64,000 nt of DNA from JAMXLO01 sp963812075 (GTDB lineage: Bacteria > Pseudomonadota > Alphaproteobacteria > Acetobacterales > Acetobacteraceae). The notes beneath the pieces were generated by a model, which ran no database searches, had not been told where the DNA came from, and saw only the letters and a program-made list of their open reading frames with translations. The position numbers and the translations under genes were made by a program. Where the stretch lies: contig CAWETN010000007.1 of the NCBI GenBank assembly GCA_963812075.1, positions 1 through 64,000 of the forward strand. Direction: 5' to 3'. The number at the start of each line of letters is the position of its first letter. Position 1 is the first letter of the stretch. Below are positions 29,896-38,084 of the stretch, piece by piece.

Positions 29896-29909
29896 CCACC
29901 GGCTGTGCG

Positions 29910-29940
29910 GCCCTGGCGATGGTCACATCTTCGCCAGGGC
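29910..29940 (+). terminator. Hairpin after the PQQ dehydrogenase gene
   Basis: A perfect 10-base stem (GCCCTGGCGA pairing with TCGCCAGGGC) encloses an 11-base loop, 15 bases after the dehydrogenase stop. There is no T-run, so it may be a partial terminator or an mRNA 3'-end stabiliser that separates dehydrogenase from cytochrome expression. Confidence 0.4.
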
Positions 29941-29986
29941 GCCTTCGCACGGTTGCGGCAGACGCGAGAAGCGGCACCATTCATCC

Positions 29987-30316
29987 ATGCTCCGGTTCGT
30001 GCTTGCAGTGCTTGTTCTGGTGGCGGCTGAGTCACAGGCTGTGCGTGCGCAGCAGTCCGCGACGGCAAATGCGAAATCCTCGCTGGATGTACCGCAGCTG
30101 TTCGCGACCACCTGCGGCTGGTGCCACAGCGACGGCGGACGCGCCGCGGGGAAGGGGCCGCAACTCATGAACACCGAGCGCAGCGACGATTTCATCCGCA
30201 CCCGGATCAAGCAGGGCAAGCAGGGAGCGATGCCGGCCTTCGGCTCGATCTATAGCGACGCCGACATCGATGCGATCATCCAGTACATCCGGACACTGAA
30301 GCCGGAGCAGGGATGA
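29987..30316 (+). CDS. Periplasmic c-type cytochrome
   Basis: A 109-residue cytochrome with an N-terminal signal (MLRFVLAVLVLVAAESQA). One haem site CGWCH lies at 30113-30127, and a probable axial Met in QGAMPAFGSIYSD. Size and position fit the XoxG/cytochrome cL-like electron acceptor of a PQQ dehydrogenase. Its stop overlaps the next start (ATGA), so it is translationally coupled to the MoxJ-like gene. Confidence 0.85.
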   Translation: MLRFVLAVLVLVAAESQAVRAQQSATANAKSSLDVPQLFATTCGWCHSDGGRAAGKGPQLMNTERSDDFIRTRIKQGKQGAMPAFGSIYSDADIDAIIQYIRTLKPEQG

Positions 30317-31108
30317 AGGCAGCCGCACGATCCGCCGGCGTGCCGCTCCGCACGATCCTGGCGTCGCTGGCGCTGCTCGCGGGGGTCCACGCGGCGTCGG
30401 CGCGCACGCTGCAGGCGATCCGTGAGCGGGGCACGATCAGCCTCTGCGCGCACCCGAATTCGCTGCCCTTCGCAAGCCGCACCGAACAGCCGGCAGGCTT
30501 CCAGATCGAGCTCGGCCGCGCGCTGGCAGACCGGTTGGGAGTGTCGCTGACAGTCGAGTGGGTGCTGATCAGCTACCAGATTCCCGCGTACCGACTGCGA
30601 CATCATCCCCGACACCATCGCCGTGGACGACGCCCCGCCGGATTTCGGCATCCGGCTGTCGAAACCCTACTACCGCAGCGGCGTGATCCTGGCCGTGCCG
30701 GCGGGCAGCGCCATCGCCTCGTTCCACGACCTGGGCCGCGGCACCAAGGTCGCGGTGCAGACCGGATCGCTGGCCGCCATGAGCATCGACAGGCGGCACG
30801 TGCCGATCTCGGTGTTCGGCTTCGAGGACGACATGCTGGCGGCGCTTGCGGCGCACGAGGTCGATGCGGCGGCGGTGACCCCGCTGTTCGCCGGCTATTA
30901 CAATCATCGGCACGCCGACCAGCCGGTCACTCTGCTGCCGCTCGACGAGGCGGAGCACGACCTCGTGTGGAACGTGGCGATCGGCATGCGGCGCCCGGAT
31001 GACGCGCTCCGCCAGGCGATCGATCAGGCGATCGAACGGCTGTCGGCGGACGGGACCATCGCGGGAATCTATCGCCGCTACGGCATCGTGCTCCAGCCGC
31101 CGCGATGA
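30313..31108 (+). CDS. MoxJ/XoxJ-like periplasmic binding protein, one frameshift
   Basis: A signal peptide (LRTILASLALLAGVHAASA) precedes a family 3-type solute-binding fold: TISLCAHPNSLPFASR, GFQIELGRALADRLG, then after a frameshift near 30588 DCDIIPDTIAVDDAPP, YYRSGVILAVPAGS and VWNVAIGMRRPDDALRQA. The total is about 264 residues. A solute-binding protein directly behind a PQQ dehydrogenase and cytochrome is the hallmark of MxaJ/XoxJ, thought to help activate or assemble the dehydrogenase. No ABC transporter genes are nearby, which supports that role over nutrient uptake. Confidence 0.72.
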
Positions 31109-31117
31109 ACCGCGCGC

Positions 31118-32551
31118 TCAGCCCCAGAACGGCACCGCCTGGCGGAACTTGTGCCATGCTTCGGCGATTCGTTCGCGTTTGCCGCTGTTGTGGGCGCCGA
31201 TGAAGCCGAGCACGAGGCCGGAGGCGAAGGCGTGATTGCCGCCGAGTCCAGCGATCAGGTCTGACGCCACGGCAGCATCGTTCAGGGTGCCGAGCCGGTC
31301 CTGCAGACGGCTCAACCGGTGGATGAAGCGATGCGTCGCCTTGCCTGAGTACAGCGGGGCGAAGATCTCCGCTGCGTAGCGGAGCTGTTTCGCGCGCAGG
31401 CGGAGTGCGTGCAGCGCGCCCGGTTCGAGTGTGGTGAGATCGTCCTCGACCTGAGACAGCTTGCCCAGCCGCTTGTGCAGCACGCCGGCCGCGAAAGTAA
31501 GGAGGTCAGTCTCCCCCGCATCCGCGACGACCTGGCGCGAGCCGGACAGGCAGGCCAGCTCGACGCCAAGCCGGCGGAATTCGACGCTGTCGAGGAAGCT
31601 GCGCAGTTCCCTGTGGCAGGCGCGCTGCCGCCGTTCGGCCGCGCCCAGCAGATGCCGGACGCGCTGCTCGGCGGGAAATGTCTCGGCGACCAGCGCCCCG
31701 GTCTCGGTCACGAACACGTCCCAATCGCGCGCCGGTGCCAGCCTTGCGCCGAGTGCCTTTAGTCCGCGATCCGCCGCCGCGACGTCCGGCGTGTCGATGG
31801 CAGACCCGAACACCTTAATGACCGAGCGCAGCCGGCGAACCGCCACGCGCATCTGGTGCACCGGCTCTGGTCCGTCGCCCGCTCGGGCAGCCTTCGGTGC
31901 GAAATACAAGATGACGTCGGTCAGGTGGCCAACGACGTGCGCGAAGGCCTCTGCCACCGACACGCCGGCGGGCAGTTCAGGGGCGCCCTCATGACGCGGC
32001 GGCGGTTCGGCGCCCGAGACGGCAGCCGCAGCCTCGGCGGCAAGGCTGGCGCATGGCACCGCGAGCCAGATCTCGCCTGCCAGAGCCAGAGCGAGCGGCT
32101 GCACCGCCTCGGGTGCGCCCTCAAGTCCGATACGGCAGACTTGGTGCTCGGAGGTCACGGCGCGGACCGTGCCATTGAGCAGGGTCATGCCGACCGGACC
32201 GCGCTCGGTGTTGAGACAGAGGCTGGTCGTTCGCCCGATCAGCGCCGCCACTGGCACCAGCGGCTCGGGCAGCGCCTGGCCGAGCGCGGAGGGATCGTGG
32301 CCCGTCGCCAGAACCGGCGCGCGAGTTCCGGGCGACCAGGTCTGGCCATCGGGCAGCAGCCGTTCCAGCCGCCACACCGGACGCTGCTCGGCCAGCGCGA
32401 GGCCCTGCCGCGCCAGCGCGCGATCGGGCCCATCGTGCCAGACGATCCTGACGCCGTGGCTGCGCGGTCGGCCGCTGCGCAGCGGCGCGAGCAGCCTCAG
32501 GCGTCTCAACCGAGGCGCGTCGTCCGGACGAAGGCCGAGTTCCAGCTCCAT
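31118..32551 (-). CDS. CYTH-CHAD domain protein
   Basis: A 477-residue protein. The first 200 residues resemble a CYTH triphosphate-tunnel domain (MELELGLRPDDAPRLRRL at the start, WRLERLLPDGQTW later), with the ExExK signature degenerate. The rest is a CHAD domain of His- and Arg-rich helices (VHQMRVAVRRLRSVIKVFG, ARDWDVFVTETGALV, LRLRAKQLRYAAEIFAP), which binds polyphosphate. Convergent with the MoxJ-like gene and four bases after sixA, so probably co-transcribed with it. A role in polyphosphate handling is inferred from the family. Confidence 0.82.
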   Translation of the reverse strand: MELELGLRPDDAPRLRRLRLLAPLRSGRPRSHGVRIVWHDGPDRALARQGLALAEQRPVWRLERLLPDGQTWSPGTRAPVLATGHDPSALGQALPEPLVPVAALIGRTTSLCLNTERGPVGMTLLNGTVRAVTSEHQVCRIGLEGAPEAVQPLALALAGEIWLAVPCASLAAEAAAAVSGAEPPPRHEGAPELPAGVSVAEAFAHVVGHLTDVILYFAPKAARAGDGPEPVHQMRVAVRRLRSVIKVFGSAIDTPDVAAADRGLKALGARLAPARDWDVFVTETGALVAETFPAEQRVRHLLGAAERRQRACHRELRSFLDSVEFRRLGVELACLSGSRQVVADAGETDLLTFAAGVLHKRLGKLSQVEDDLTTLEPGALHALRLRAKQLRYAAEIFAPLYSGKATHRFIHRLSRLQDRLGTLNDAAVASDLIAGLGGNHAFASGLVLGFIGAHNSGKRERIAEAWHKFRQAVPFWG

Positions 32552-32555
32552 GCGG

Positions 32556-33077
32556 TCAGGTCGTCATCTCCGGCAGGTCGCGCGGCGTCAGGAACCGCAC
32601 CAGCCGCGATCCTGCGCCCTCGATCTGCTGCCATTGCGAGGCGACGGCGAATTCGGCGAGCGCTGCCGTTGGGAAGCCGTCGCCCAGCCTGGCGTCCGTT
32701 GCGTCGGCGCTCGGGCCGGCGAGCCGCACGGCCAGTTCATGCAGACCGGGATTATGCCCGATCAGCATCAGGCTGCGCACGGTTTCGTTCACGTCACGCA
32801 GGACAGCCAGCAGCTGCGGCAGCGTCGCCAGGTAGAGTGTCTCGACCTCCTCTACCAGCGGCGTCTCATCCCACGGCTCGAGCCCAGCGAGGGTCTCCCG
32901 GGTCCGTCGCGACGGCGAGACCAGGACGAGGTCCGGCGTCAGCCCCAGGTTCAGCATCGCGCGCCGCATGGCCTCGGCGGTGCGCCGCCCGCGCTTGTTC
33001 AGCGGACGGTCGCGGTCGGCCAGTTTCGGGTCGTCCCAGGACGACTTGGCGTGGCGCAGAAGCAGAAGCTGGTGCAT
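32556..33077 (-). CDS. sixA: SixA-type phosphohistidine phosphatase
   Basis: A 173-residue histidine phosphatase. The nucleophile motif LLLLRHAKSSWDD is at the N-terminus, DRPLNKRGRRTAEAM follows, and the second catalytic His lies in LMLIGHNPGLHELA. The family removes phosphate from phosphohistidine proteins. The ATG at 33077 is the only sensible start. It is linked to the CHAD gene, an arrangement compatible with phosphate or polyphosphate control. Confidence 0.85.
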   Translation of the reverse strand: MHQLLLLRHAKSSWDDPKLADRDRPLNKRGRRTAEAMRRAMLNLGLTPDLVLVSPSRRTRETLAGLEPWDETPLVEEVETLYLATLPQLLAVLRDVNETVRSLMLIGHNPGLHELAVRLAGPSADATDARLGDGFPTAALAEFAVASQWQQIEGAGSRLVRFLTPRDLPEMTT

Positions 33078-33135
33078 GCGGCGGACTGTCCAGCGCTGGC
33101 AAACGTCGATCCTGCCACGACGCCGGTATGGTTGG

Positions 33136-33627
33136 CTAACGGCGCGCGGCGCTGGCCTGTGCGGTGCGGGTCAGGGACGTGCAGGCGGTCACGTCGATCG
33201 GCTGTGCCAGCTGCTTGCCGGCTGCGAAGCCGGGCAGCTCCGAGCCCTTCGCCACCGCCAGCACCTCGGTGAAGATGCCGACATTCTGCTGACAGAACAG
33301 TGTGCCTTGGCGGATCCCGTTCTGCGAGTGGGTGTTCGCCAGACTGGTGATGTAGTCGTCCTGGTCGCGCTGCGCGCGGCTGCCGGACTTGCGCACGAAG
33401 TAGGCGTGCAACGCGCGTTCCTGCGCCATCAGGTCGGGGCGGAAGCGCTGCACGAAATCGTTGTAGCGGGCCTGCTGGCTGCAGGTGAGCGCGGTGACCA
33501 TCAGCCGGCTCTTGAGGCTGGCGATGTCCAGCGCAGCGACGTCCGCGGGCTTCGCACAGGGCTCCGCGGTGGCGATGCCTGCGGACAGCAGACCGACAGC
33601 GAGCAACGCGGATGTTATCGAGTGCAT
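33136..33627 (-). CDS. Conserved secreted hypothetical protein with cysteines
   Basis: A 163-residue protein with a cleavable signal (ITSALLAVGLLSAGIATAEPC). The mature part is mostly helical: LKSRLMVTALTCSQQARYND, ALHAYFVRKSGSRAQRD, and LFCQQNVGIFTEVL. Four Cys could form two disulfides in the periplasm. The ATG at 33627 is preferred over 33684, since it starts directly at the signal peptide. No enzyme motif is seen. It looks like a conserved alphaproteobacterial protein of unknown function. Confidence 0.65.
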   Translation of the reverse strand: MHSITSALLAVGLLSAGIATAEPCAKPADVAALDIASLKSRLMVTALTCSQQARYNDFVQRFRPDLMAQERALHAYFVRKSGSRAQRDQDDYITSLANTHSQNGIRQGTLFCQQNVGIFTEVLAVAKGSELPGFAAGKQLAQPIDVTACTSLTRTAQASAARR

Positions 33628-33713
33628 GTGCAAGTCCCCCCGAACCACTGCCGCGAGTGTGCCGGGTGGCCGTTTCGATGGCAAGCCGAGCGCCGTGGTT
33701 TGCCGGCTGTTGA

Positions 33714-33886
33714 AGCATCCGCTGCAAAATCAGCTTCTGCACATCTGGCGCGCCTTCGTAGATCTGGCACACCCGGACGTCGCGATGGAATCCGCCCAGC
33801 GTCTGGTTCGCGGCGGTGCAGGCCGCCTCTGCCGCAAACAGCTTCGCCTTGCACGCAGCCTCCAGCGCAGGGGCTCCGTGCCTCTC
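33714..33886 (-). pseudogene. Decayed 3' fragment of an acyl-CoA dehydrogenase
   Basis: This stretch encodes GAPALEAACKAKLFAAEAAC, TAANQTLGGFHRDVRVCQ and IYEGAPDVQKLILQRML. It is near-identical in layout to the last 70 residues of the intact acyl-CoA dehydrogenase ending at 34615, with internal deletions (the GYLADYPVERIY part is missing) and a lost stop. The matching DNA lies at about 33714-33790 and 34619-34696. The two copies flank the DUF29 gene pair. Confidence 0.75.
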
Positions 33887-33894
33887 AGGCGGCG

Positions 33895-34338
33895 TCACCC
33901 ATCAGGCAGTGCATCTACAAGCGCCTGTTCGATGGTGAACGGCGGCTGCTCCGGCAGTTCGAGCAGTCCTGTCTCGTCGAGAGCGGCGGCCCGAGCGCGC
34001 GGGTAGGCGGCCACGACAAACTCCGGCAATCTGGCCCGCAGGGAGGGATTGTCGGCCAACAGATCCTCGATCTCCTGCCGTTGCGTGCGGATGGTGGCTC
34101 GCCAGCTGCGACTGCGGAGCTCCGGCTGGTAGTGCCACTTCAGCAGGTGTTGCAGCAGGCTCGCCAACCGGTTGCGGAGTTCTCGGCGCGTGTTGCCTCC
34201 CACGGCTTCGATCTCCTCCGCGAGATTCAGCCAGTCCAGTGCGGCATCGTTGGTCAATTCTCCGGCCGCGCGGCGCCGTAGCAGTGTTGCTTGCTGCTCG
34301 GTCCAGAGGGTGAAGTCCTCGTCGTAGAGGTCGCTCAT
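33895..34338 (-). CDS. DUF29 family protein
   Basis: A 147-residue protein with the DUF29 pattern: MSDLYDEDFTLWTEQQATLLR at the start, NLAEEIEAVGGNTRRELRNRL, LLQHLLKWHYQPELRSRSW and EIEDLLADNPSLRARL. DUF29 genes are scattered in cyanobacteria and proteobacteria, often near mobile or toxin-antitoxin DNA; their biochemical role is unknown. The start overlaps the upstream partner gene (ATGA). The stop lies nine bases from the acyl-CoA dehydrogenase remnant. Confidence 0.8.
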   Translation of the reverse strand: MSDLYDEDFTLWTEQQATLLRRRAAGELTNDAALDWLNLAEEIEAVGGNTRRELRNRLASLLQHLLKWHYQPELRSRSWRATIRTQRQEIEDLLADNPSLRARLPEFVVAAYPRARAAALDETGLLELPEQPPFTIEQALVDALPDG

Positions 34339-34542
34339 GGTGGCGTATGACCGTGCCTTGTGGGAAGCTCAACGGGTAGGCCAAGTGCCTTGCGCATCGC
34401 CATATGGGCGTCGGTGACAGCCTCTGCATAAGTTGCGGACATACATCCGATCAGCCTGATCCAGATAGAATTGAACCAGGCATGGGTCGTTGTACGACGC
34501 AGCCAAATCGAACGCTCGAATGCAGCTGGCGCAAGTTTCCAC
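34335..34542 (-). CDS. Small partner of DUF29 protein, one frameshift
   Basis: Reading from a GTG at 34542 gives CASCIRAFDLAASYNDPCL then VQFYLDQADRMYVRN. One extra base near 34435-34440 moves the frame to YAEAVTDAHMAMRKALGLP, ending at 34335 in an ATGA overlap with the DUF29 start. The joined protein of about 68 residues is helical, acidic at first and plausible, whereas the single unbroken frame is less protein-like. No family recognised. Its DNA is less G/C-rich than the surroundings. Confidence 0.4.
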
Positions 34543-34614
34543 GGCCAACTGTCTGCCGGTGCAGGCCTAGTTGCCACTGATACTACGACAAGCGCTCCTT
34601 GTTCTGTGCCACCT

Positions 34615-35751
34615 CTACAGCATCCGCTGCAAGATCAGCTTCTGCACGTCCGACGTGCCTTCATAGATCTGGCACACCCGGACGTCGCGGTAGATCCGCT
34701 CCACCGGATAGTCTGCCAGGTACCCATAACCCCCCAGCGTCTGAATTGCCGCCGTGCACACCGCCTCCGCTGCCTCGGACGCGAACAGCTTTGCCATGCA
34801 CGCCGCCTCCAGCGCCGGCGCGCCTTCCGCCTTCAGCCGCGCCGCGTGCAGCGTCATCTGCCGCGCCGCCTCGACCTTGGTCTTGGCGTCCACCAGCCGG
34901 AACCCCACCGCCTGGAAGTCGATGATCCGTCCGCCGAACGCCTGCCGCTCCTTGGCGTACTGCACCGCGTAGTCCAGCGCCGCGCGCGCCATGCCGACGC
35001 TCTGCGCGGCGATGCCGATCCGGCCGCTCTCCAGCGTGGAGAGCGCGATCTTGTAGCCTTCGCCTTCGGCGCCGATGCGCTGGTCGTCCGGCACCTCCAT
35101 GTCCTGGAATGCCAGTGCGCAGGTCTCCGACGCCTTCTGCCCCAGCTTCTCCTCCCGCCGCGCCACCAGGTATCCCGGCGTCGCCTTGTCCACCACGAAG
35201 CACGAGATGCCCTTGCGCCCGGCCGACGGATCGGTGACTGCGAACAGCACCGTGTAGCCCGGTACGCCGCCCGAGGTGATGAACTGCTTGGCGCCGTTGA
35301 TGATGTAGCGGTCGCCCTTCTTCGTCGCGCGCGTCTTCAGGTTCGACGCATCCGATCCCGCCTGCGGCTCGGTCAGCGCGAACGAGCCCACCGCCTCGCC
35401 GGTCGCCAGTGGGCGCAGGAAGCGATCCTTCTGCGCGTCCGTGCCGTACTGGTCGAAGATGATGCAGGTGGGCGAGTTGTGCACGCTCACCATGGTGGAC
35501 ACCGAGCCGTCGCCAGCGGCGATCTCCTCCAGCAGCAGCGCATAGGTCACTGGGTCGAGCTCCGAGCCGTCCCACTGCGCCGGCGTGGTCGCGCCGAAGA
35601 TGCCGAGTTCGCCCAGCTCGCGGATGATCTCCGGCTCGATCGCGCCTGCCTTCTCCCGCGCCGCAGCACCCGGGGCGAGCCGTTCCGCGGCGAACCGCCG
35701 CGCCATGTCGATGACGAGGGAGTCGGTGCCGATCGGGGTGTGGTCGGGCAT
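34615..35751 (-). CDS. Acyl-CoA dehydrogenase
   Basis: A 378-residue FAD-dependent acyl-CoA dehydrogenase. It has SFALTEPQAGSDASNLKT, the GAKQFITSG segment, ARQMTLHAARLKAEG and the catalytic Glu in CQIYEGTSDVQKLILQR. It oxidises an acyl-CoA to the enoyl-CoA and passes electrons to ETF. The ATG at 35751 is chosen because AAGGAGG lies just upstream. It is divergent from the amine oxidase gene with only 38 bases between starts. The chain-length preference is unknown. Confidence 0.9.
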   Translation of the reverse strand: MPDHTPIGTDSLVIDMARRFAAERLAPGAAAREKAGAIEPEIIRELGELGIFGATTPAQWDGSELDPVTYALLLEEIAAGDGSVSTMVSVHNSPTCIIFDQYGTDAQKDRFLRPLATGEAVGSFALTEPQAGSDASNLKTRATKKGDRYIINGAKQFITSGGVPGYTVLFAVTDPSAGRKGISCFVVDKATPGYLVARREEKLGQKASETCALAFQDMEVPDDQRIGAEGEGYKIALSTLESGRIGIAAQSVGMARAALDYAVQYAKERQAFGGRIIDFQAVGFRLVDAKTKVEAARQMTLHAARLKAEGAPALEAACMAKLFASEAAEAVCTAAIQTLGGYGYLADYPVERIYRDVRVCQIYEGTSDVQKLILQRML

Positions 35752-35789
35752 GGCTGGCCTCCTTGCGACGGCCACGATAGGTTGCCGAC

Positions 35790-37055
35790 GTGTCCGATGT
35801 CGATGTGGTGGTGATAGGCGCCGGGCTTGCCGGGCTCGGTGCGGCGACGGCGTTGCGCGCCGCGGGTCGGCGCGCGCTGGTGCTGGAGGCGGCCGACCGC
35901 ATCGGCGGCCGTGCCTGGACCACGCAGCCGCCCGAACTGGGCGGCGTGTGGTTCGACATGGGCGCGGTGTGGCTGCACAGCGCAGAGGTCAACCCGCTGG
36001 TGCCGATCGCCGAGACAGCCGGCGATACGCTGCTGCGTGCCGACGCGCTGCGCCAGGAGCGCACCTTCGTCGGCCGGCGCGAGGCGACGCCCGCGGAATA
36101 CGACGACTATGCCGGCTCCTGGGGCCGCTTCGAGGCGAAGGCTGCCGAGATCCTGCGCGAGGCGGACGACGTGCCGCTGGCCGCGGTCGCGCGGGCGCTG
36201 CCGGACGATCCCTGGGCGGTGACCGTGGAGACCTGGGAAGGCCCGATCGTCTGCTGCGCCAGCGCCGACGAGTTCAGCGCGCGCGACTGGCTGCGCAACG
36301 TGCTCTCGGGCAGCAACCTGGTGCCGCAGGGCGGCATCGGCGCCTTTGTCGCCCGCCGGCTGGGCGATGGTCTGGACATTCGCCTCGCCACCCCGGCGAC
36401 GCGCGTCGCCTGGAACGGCTCCGGCGTGGCGGTCGAGACGCCGCGCGGCACCATCACGGCGCGTTCCGCCATCGTCACCGTCTCGACCGGCGTGCTCGCG
36501 GCGGGTGAGATTGCGTTCGACCCGCCGCTGCCGCTCGAGACGCAGGCAGCGGTCCAGGCGCTGCCGATGGGCCTGGCGATGAAGGTGGCGTTGCGGGCGA
36601 CCGGACCGGACCGTCTCGACCTGCCGCTGCACTGTTCGGTGGACCGTCAGGTGCAGCGCAGCGGCGATCCGACCGTGGGGTTCCAATGCTGGCCCTACAA
36701 ACGTGACTACGTGCAGGGCTGGGTCGGCGGGCCGGTGGCCTGGGACCTGGCGCGCGCCGGCGAGGCGGCGGCGGTGGACTTCGCACTCGGCCAGCTGCGT
36801 GCGCTGTTCGGCGGCCGGGTGGACAGGCTGTTCGGCAACGGCCAACACTTCGTCACCCGCTGGGACGCTGACCCGCTGGTGCGTGGCGCCTATTCGTTCG
36901 TACGTCCGGGAGACGCCGATGCGCGCCTTGCGCTGGCGCAGCCGCTGGGCGGCGGGCGGCTGCTGTTCGCCGGCGAGGCCTGCCACAACGGCATGGCCGG
37001 CACGGTCGCCGGTGCCTGGATCAGCGGACAGGATGCGGCCCGCGCCGCGGCATGA
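35790..37055 (+). CDS. Flavin-containing amine oxidase family protein
   Basis: A 421-residue FAD oxidoreductase of the monoamine oxidase/polyamine oxidase group. The N-terminal dinucleotide motif is VVVIGAGLAGLGAATALRAA, then EAADRIGGRAWT. The C-terminal FAD signature is RLLFAGEACHNGMAGTVAGA. No signal peptide, so cytoplasmic. It starts with a GTG at 35790. The extradiol dioxygenase and Rieske genes follow closely, so it may oxidise an amine or cyclic intermediate of the same catabolic route. Confidence 0.85.
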   Translation: MSDVDVVVIGAGLAGLGAATALRAAGRRALVLEAADRIGGRAWTTQPPELGGVWFDMGAVWLHSAEVNPLVPIAETAGDTLLRADALRQERTFVGRREATPAEYDDYAGSWGRFEAKAAEILREADDVPLAAVARALPDDPWAVTVETWEGPIVCCASADEFSARDWLRNVLSGSNLVPQGGIGAFVARRLGDGLDIRLATPATRVAWNGSGVAVETPRGTITARSAIVTVSTGVLAAGEIAFDPPLPLETQAAVQALPMGLAMKVALRATGPDRLDLPLHCSVDRQVQRSGDPTVGFQCWPYKRDYVQGWVGGPVAWDLARAGEAAAVDFALGQLRALFGGRVDRLFGNGQHFVTRWDADPLVRGAYSFVRPGDADARLALAQPLGGGRLLFAGEACHNGMAGTVAGAWISGQDAARAAA

Positions 37056-37083
37056 TAGCGTTGCGGCCAGGAGGAACCAGGCC

Positions 37084-38067
37084 ATGACAATCCAGGCTCT
37101 CGGCTATCTCGGCATCGGCACCGACCGGCTCGACGACTGGGCGGACTACGCTACCCACTGGCTCGGCATGCAGAGGGTGGATCGCGGCGCCGGCGTGTGC
37201 GCCTTCCGCATGGACGACCGCCGGCAGCGCCTGGTGATCGACCGCTCGCTGCCCGAGGGTCAGCGCTATTTCGGCTGGGAGGTCGCGGACGCGGCGGCGC
37301 TCGATGCGCTGGCGGCACGGCTGGAGGCGACCGGTGTCGCGGTGACGCACGAGCCGGCAGCGCTCGCCGACCAGCGCTTCGTCAGCGGGCTGATCTCGTT
37401 CGCCGATCCGTCCGGCAACCGGCTGGAGGCATTCCACGGCGCGCAGGTCGCCGACGAACCGTTCCGGCCCGGGCGTTCGATCTCTGGCTTCCGCACCGGC
37501 CCCATGGGCATGGGCCACGCCGTGCTGCTGGTGACCAGCATCGGGCCAGCGCTGCGGTTCTACTGCGATGTCCTGGGCTTCCGCGTCAGCGACTACATGC
37601 GGACGCCGCTCACCGCGTATTTCCTGCACGTGAATACGCGCCATCACAGCGTGGCGCTGTTCGAAGCGCCGCACACCGGCATGCACCACCTGATGGTAGA
37701 GCTGTATTCGTTCGACGACGTCGGCCAAGGCTACGACATCGCATTGGGCGACAAGGACCGCATCGTCGCCACGCTGGGGCGCCACCCGAACGACCTGGTG
37801 ACCTCGTTCTACATGCGCACCCCGTCCGACATCCTGGTGGAGTATGGCTGGGGCGGCGTCGAGGTGGACGATGCGACCTGGCAGCCGACCGAGATGGCGA
37901 GCGTCGCCAGCTTCTGGGGCCATCAGGGACTGTTCGATGCGATGGGCGGCGAAGGCCAGCCGCCACCGCCGCCGGGAATCCGCGCGCCGCTGCAGGTGAT
38001 CGACGGCAACTACCGCCGGATGAGCGGCGCCTGCCCGTGGTGGGATGCGATGAAGGCCAACGCATAA
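37084..38067 (+). CDS. Extradiol ring-cleavage dioxygenase (VOC fold)
   Basis: A 327-residue two-domain vicinal-oxygen-chelate protein similar to 2,3-dihydroxybiphenyl 1,2-dioxygenase. The C-terminal domain has candidate iron ligands His in GMGHAVLLV, His in GMHHLMVELYSF and Glu in DILVEYGWGG. The N-terminal VOC repeat (ALGYLGIGTDRLDDW) lacks metal ligands, as usual. The ATG at 37084 follows AGGAGGAACC. With the Rieske oxygenase next to it, it likely cleaves a catechol-type ring made from an aromatic acid. Confidence 0.82.
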   Translation: MTIQALGYLGIGTDRLDDWADYATHWLGMQRVDRGAGVCAFRMDDRRQRLVIDRSLPEGQRYFGWEVADAAALDALAARLEATGVAVTHEPAALADQRFVSGLISFADPSGNRLEAFHGAQVADEPFRPGRSISGFRTGPMGMGHAVLLVTSIGPALRFYCDVLGFRVSDYMRTPLTAYFLHVNTRHHSVALFEAPHTGMHHLMVELYSFDDVGQGYDIALGDKDRIVATLGRHPNDLVTSFYMRTPSDILVEYGWGGVEVDDATWQPTEMASVASFWGHQGLFDAMGGEGQPPPPPGIRAPLQVIDGNYRRMSGACPWWDAMKANA

Positions 38068-38084
38068 CGCATAAGGAGAACCAG

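Noticed and set aside
36107..36478. Open frame opposite the amine oxidase
   Set aside because: Antisense shadow of an intact, well-supported gene.
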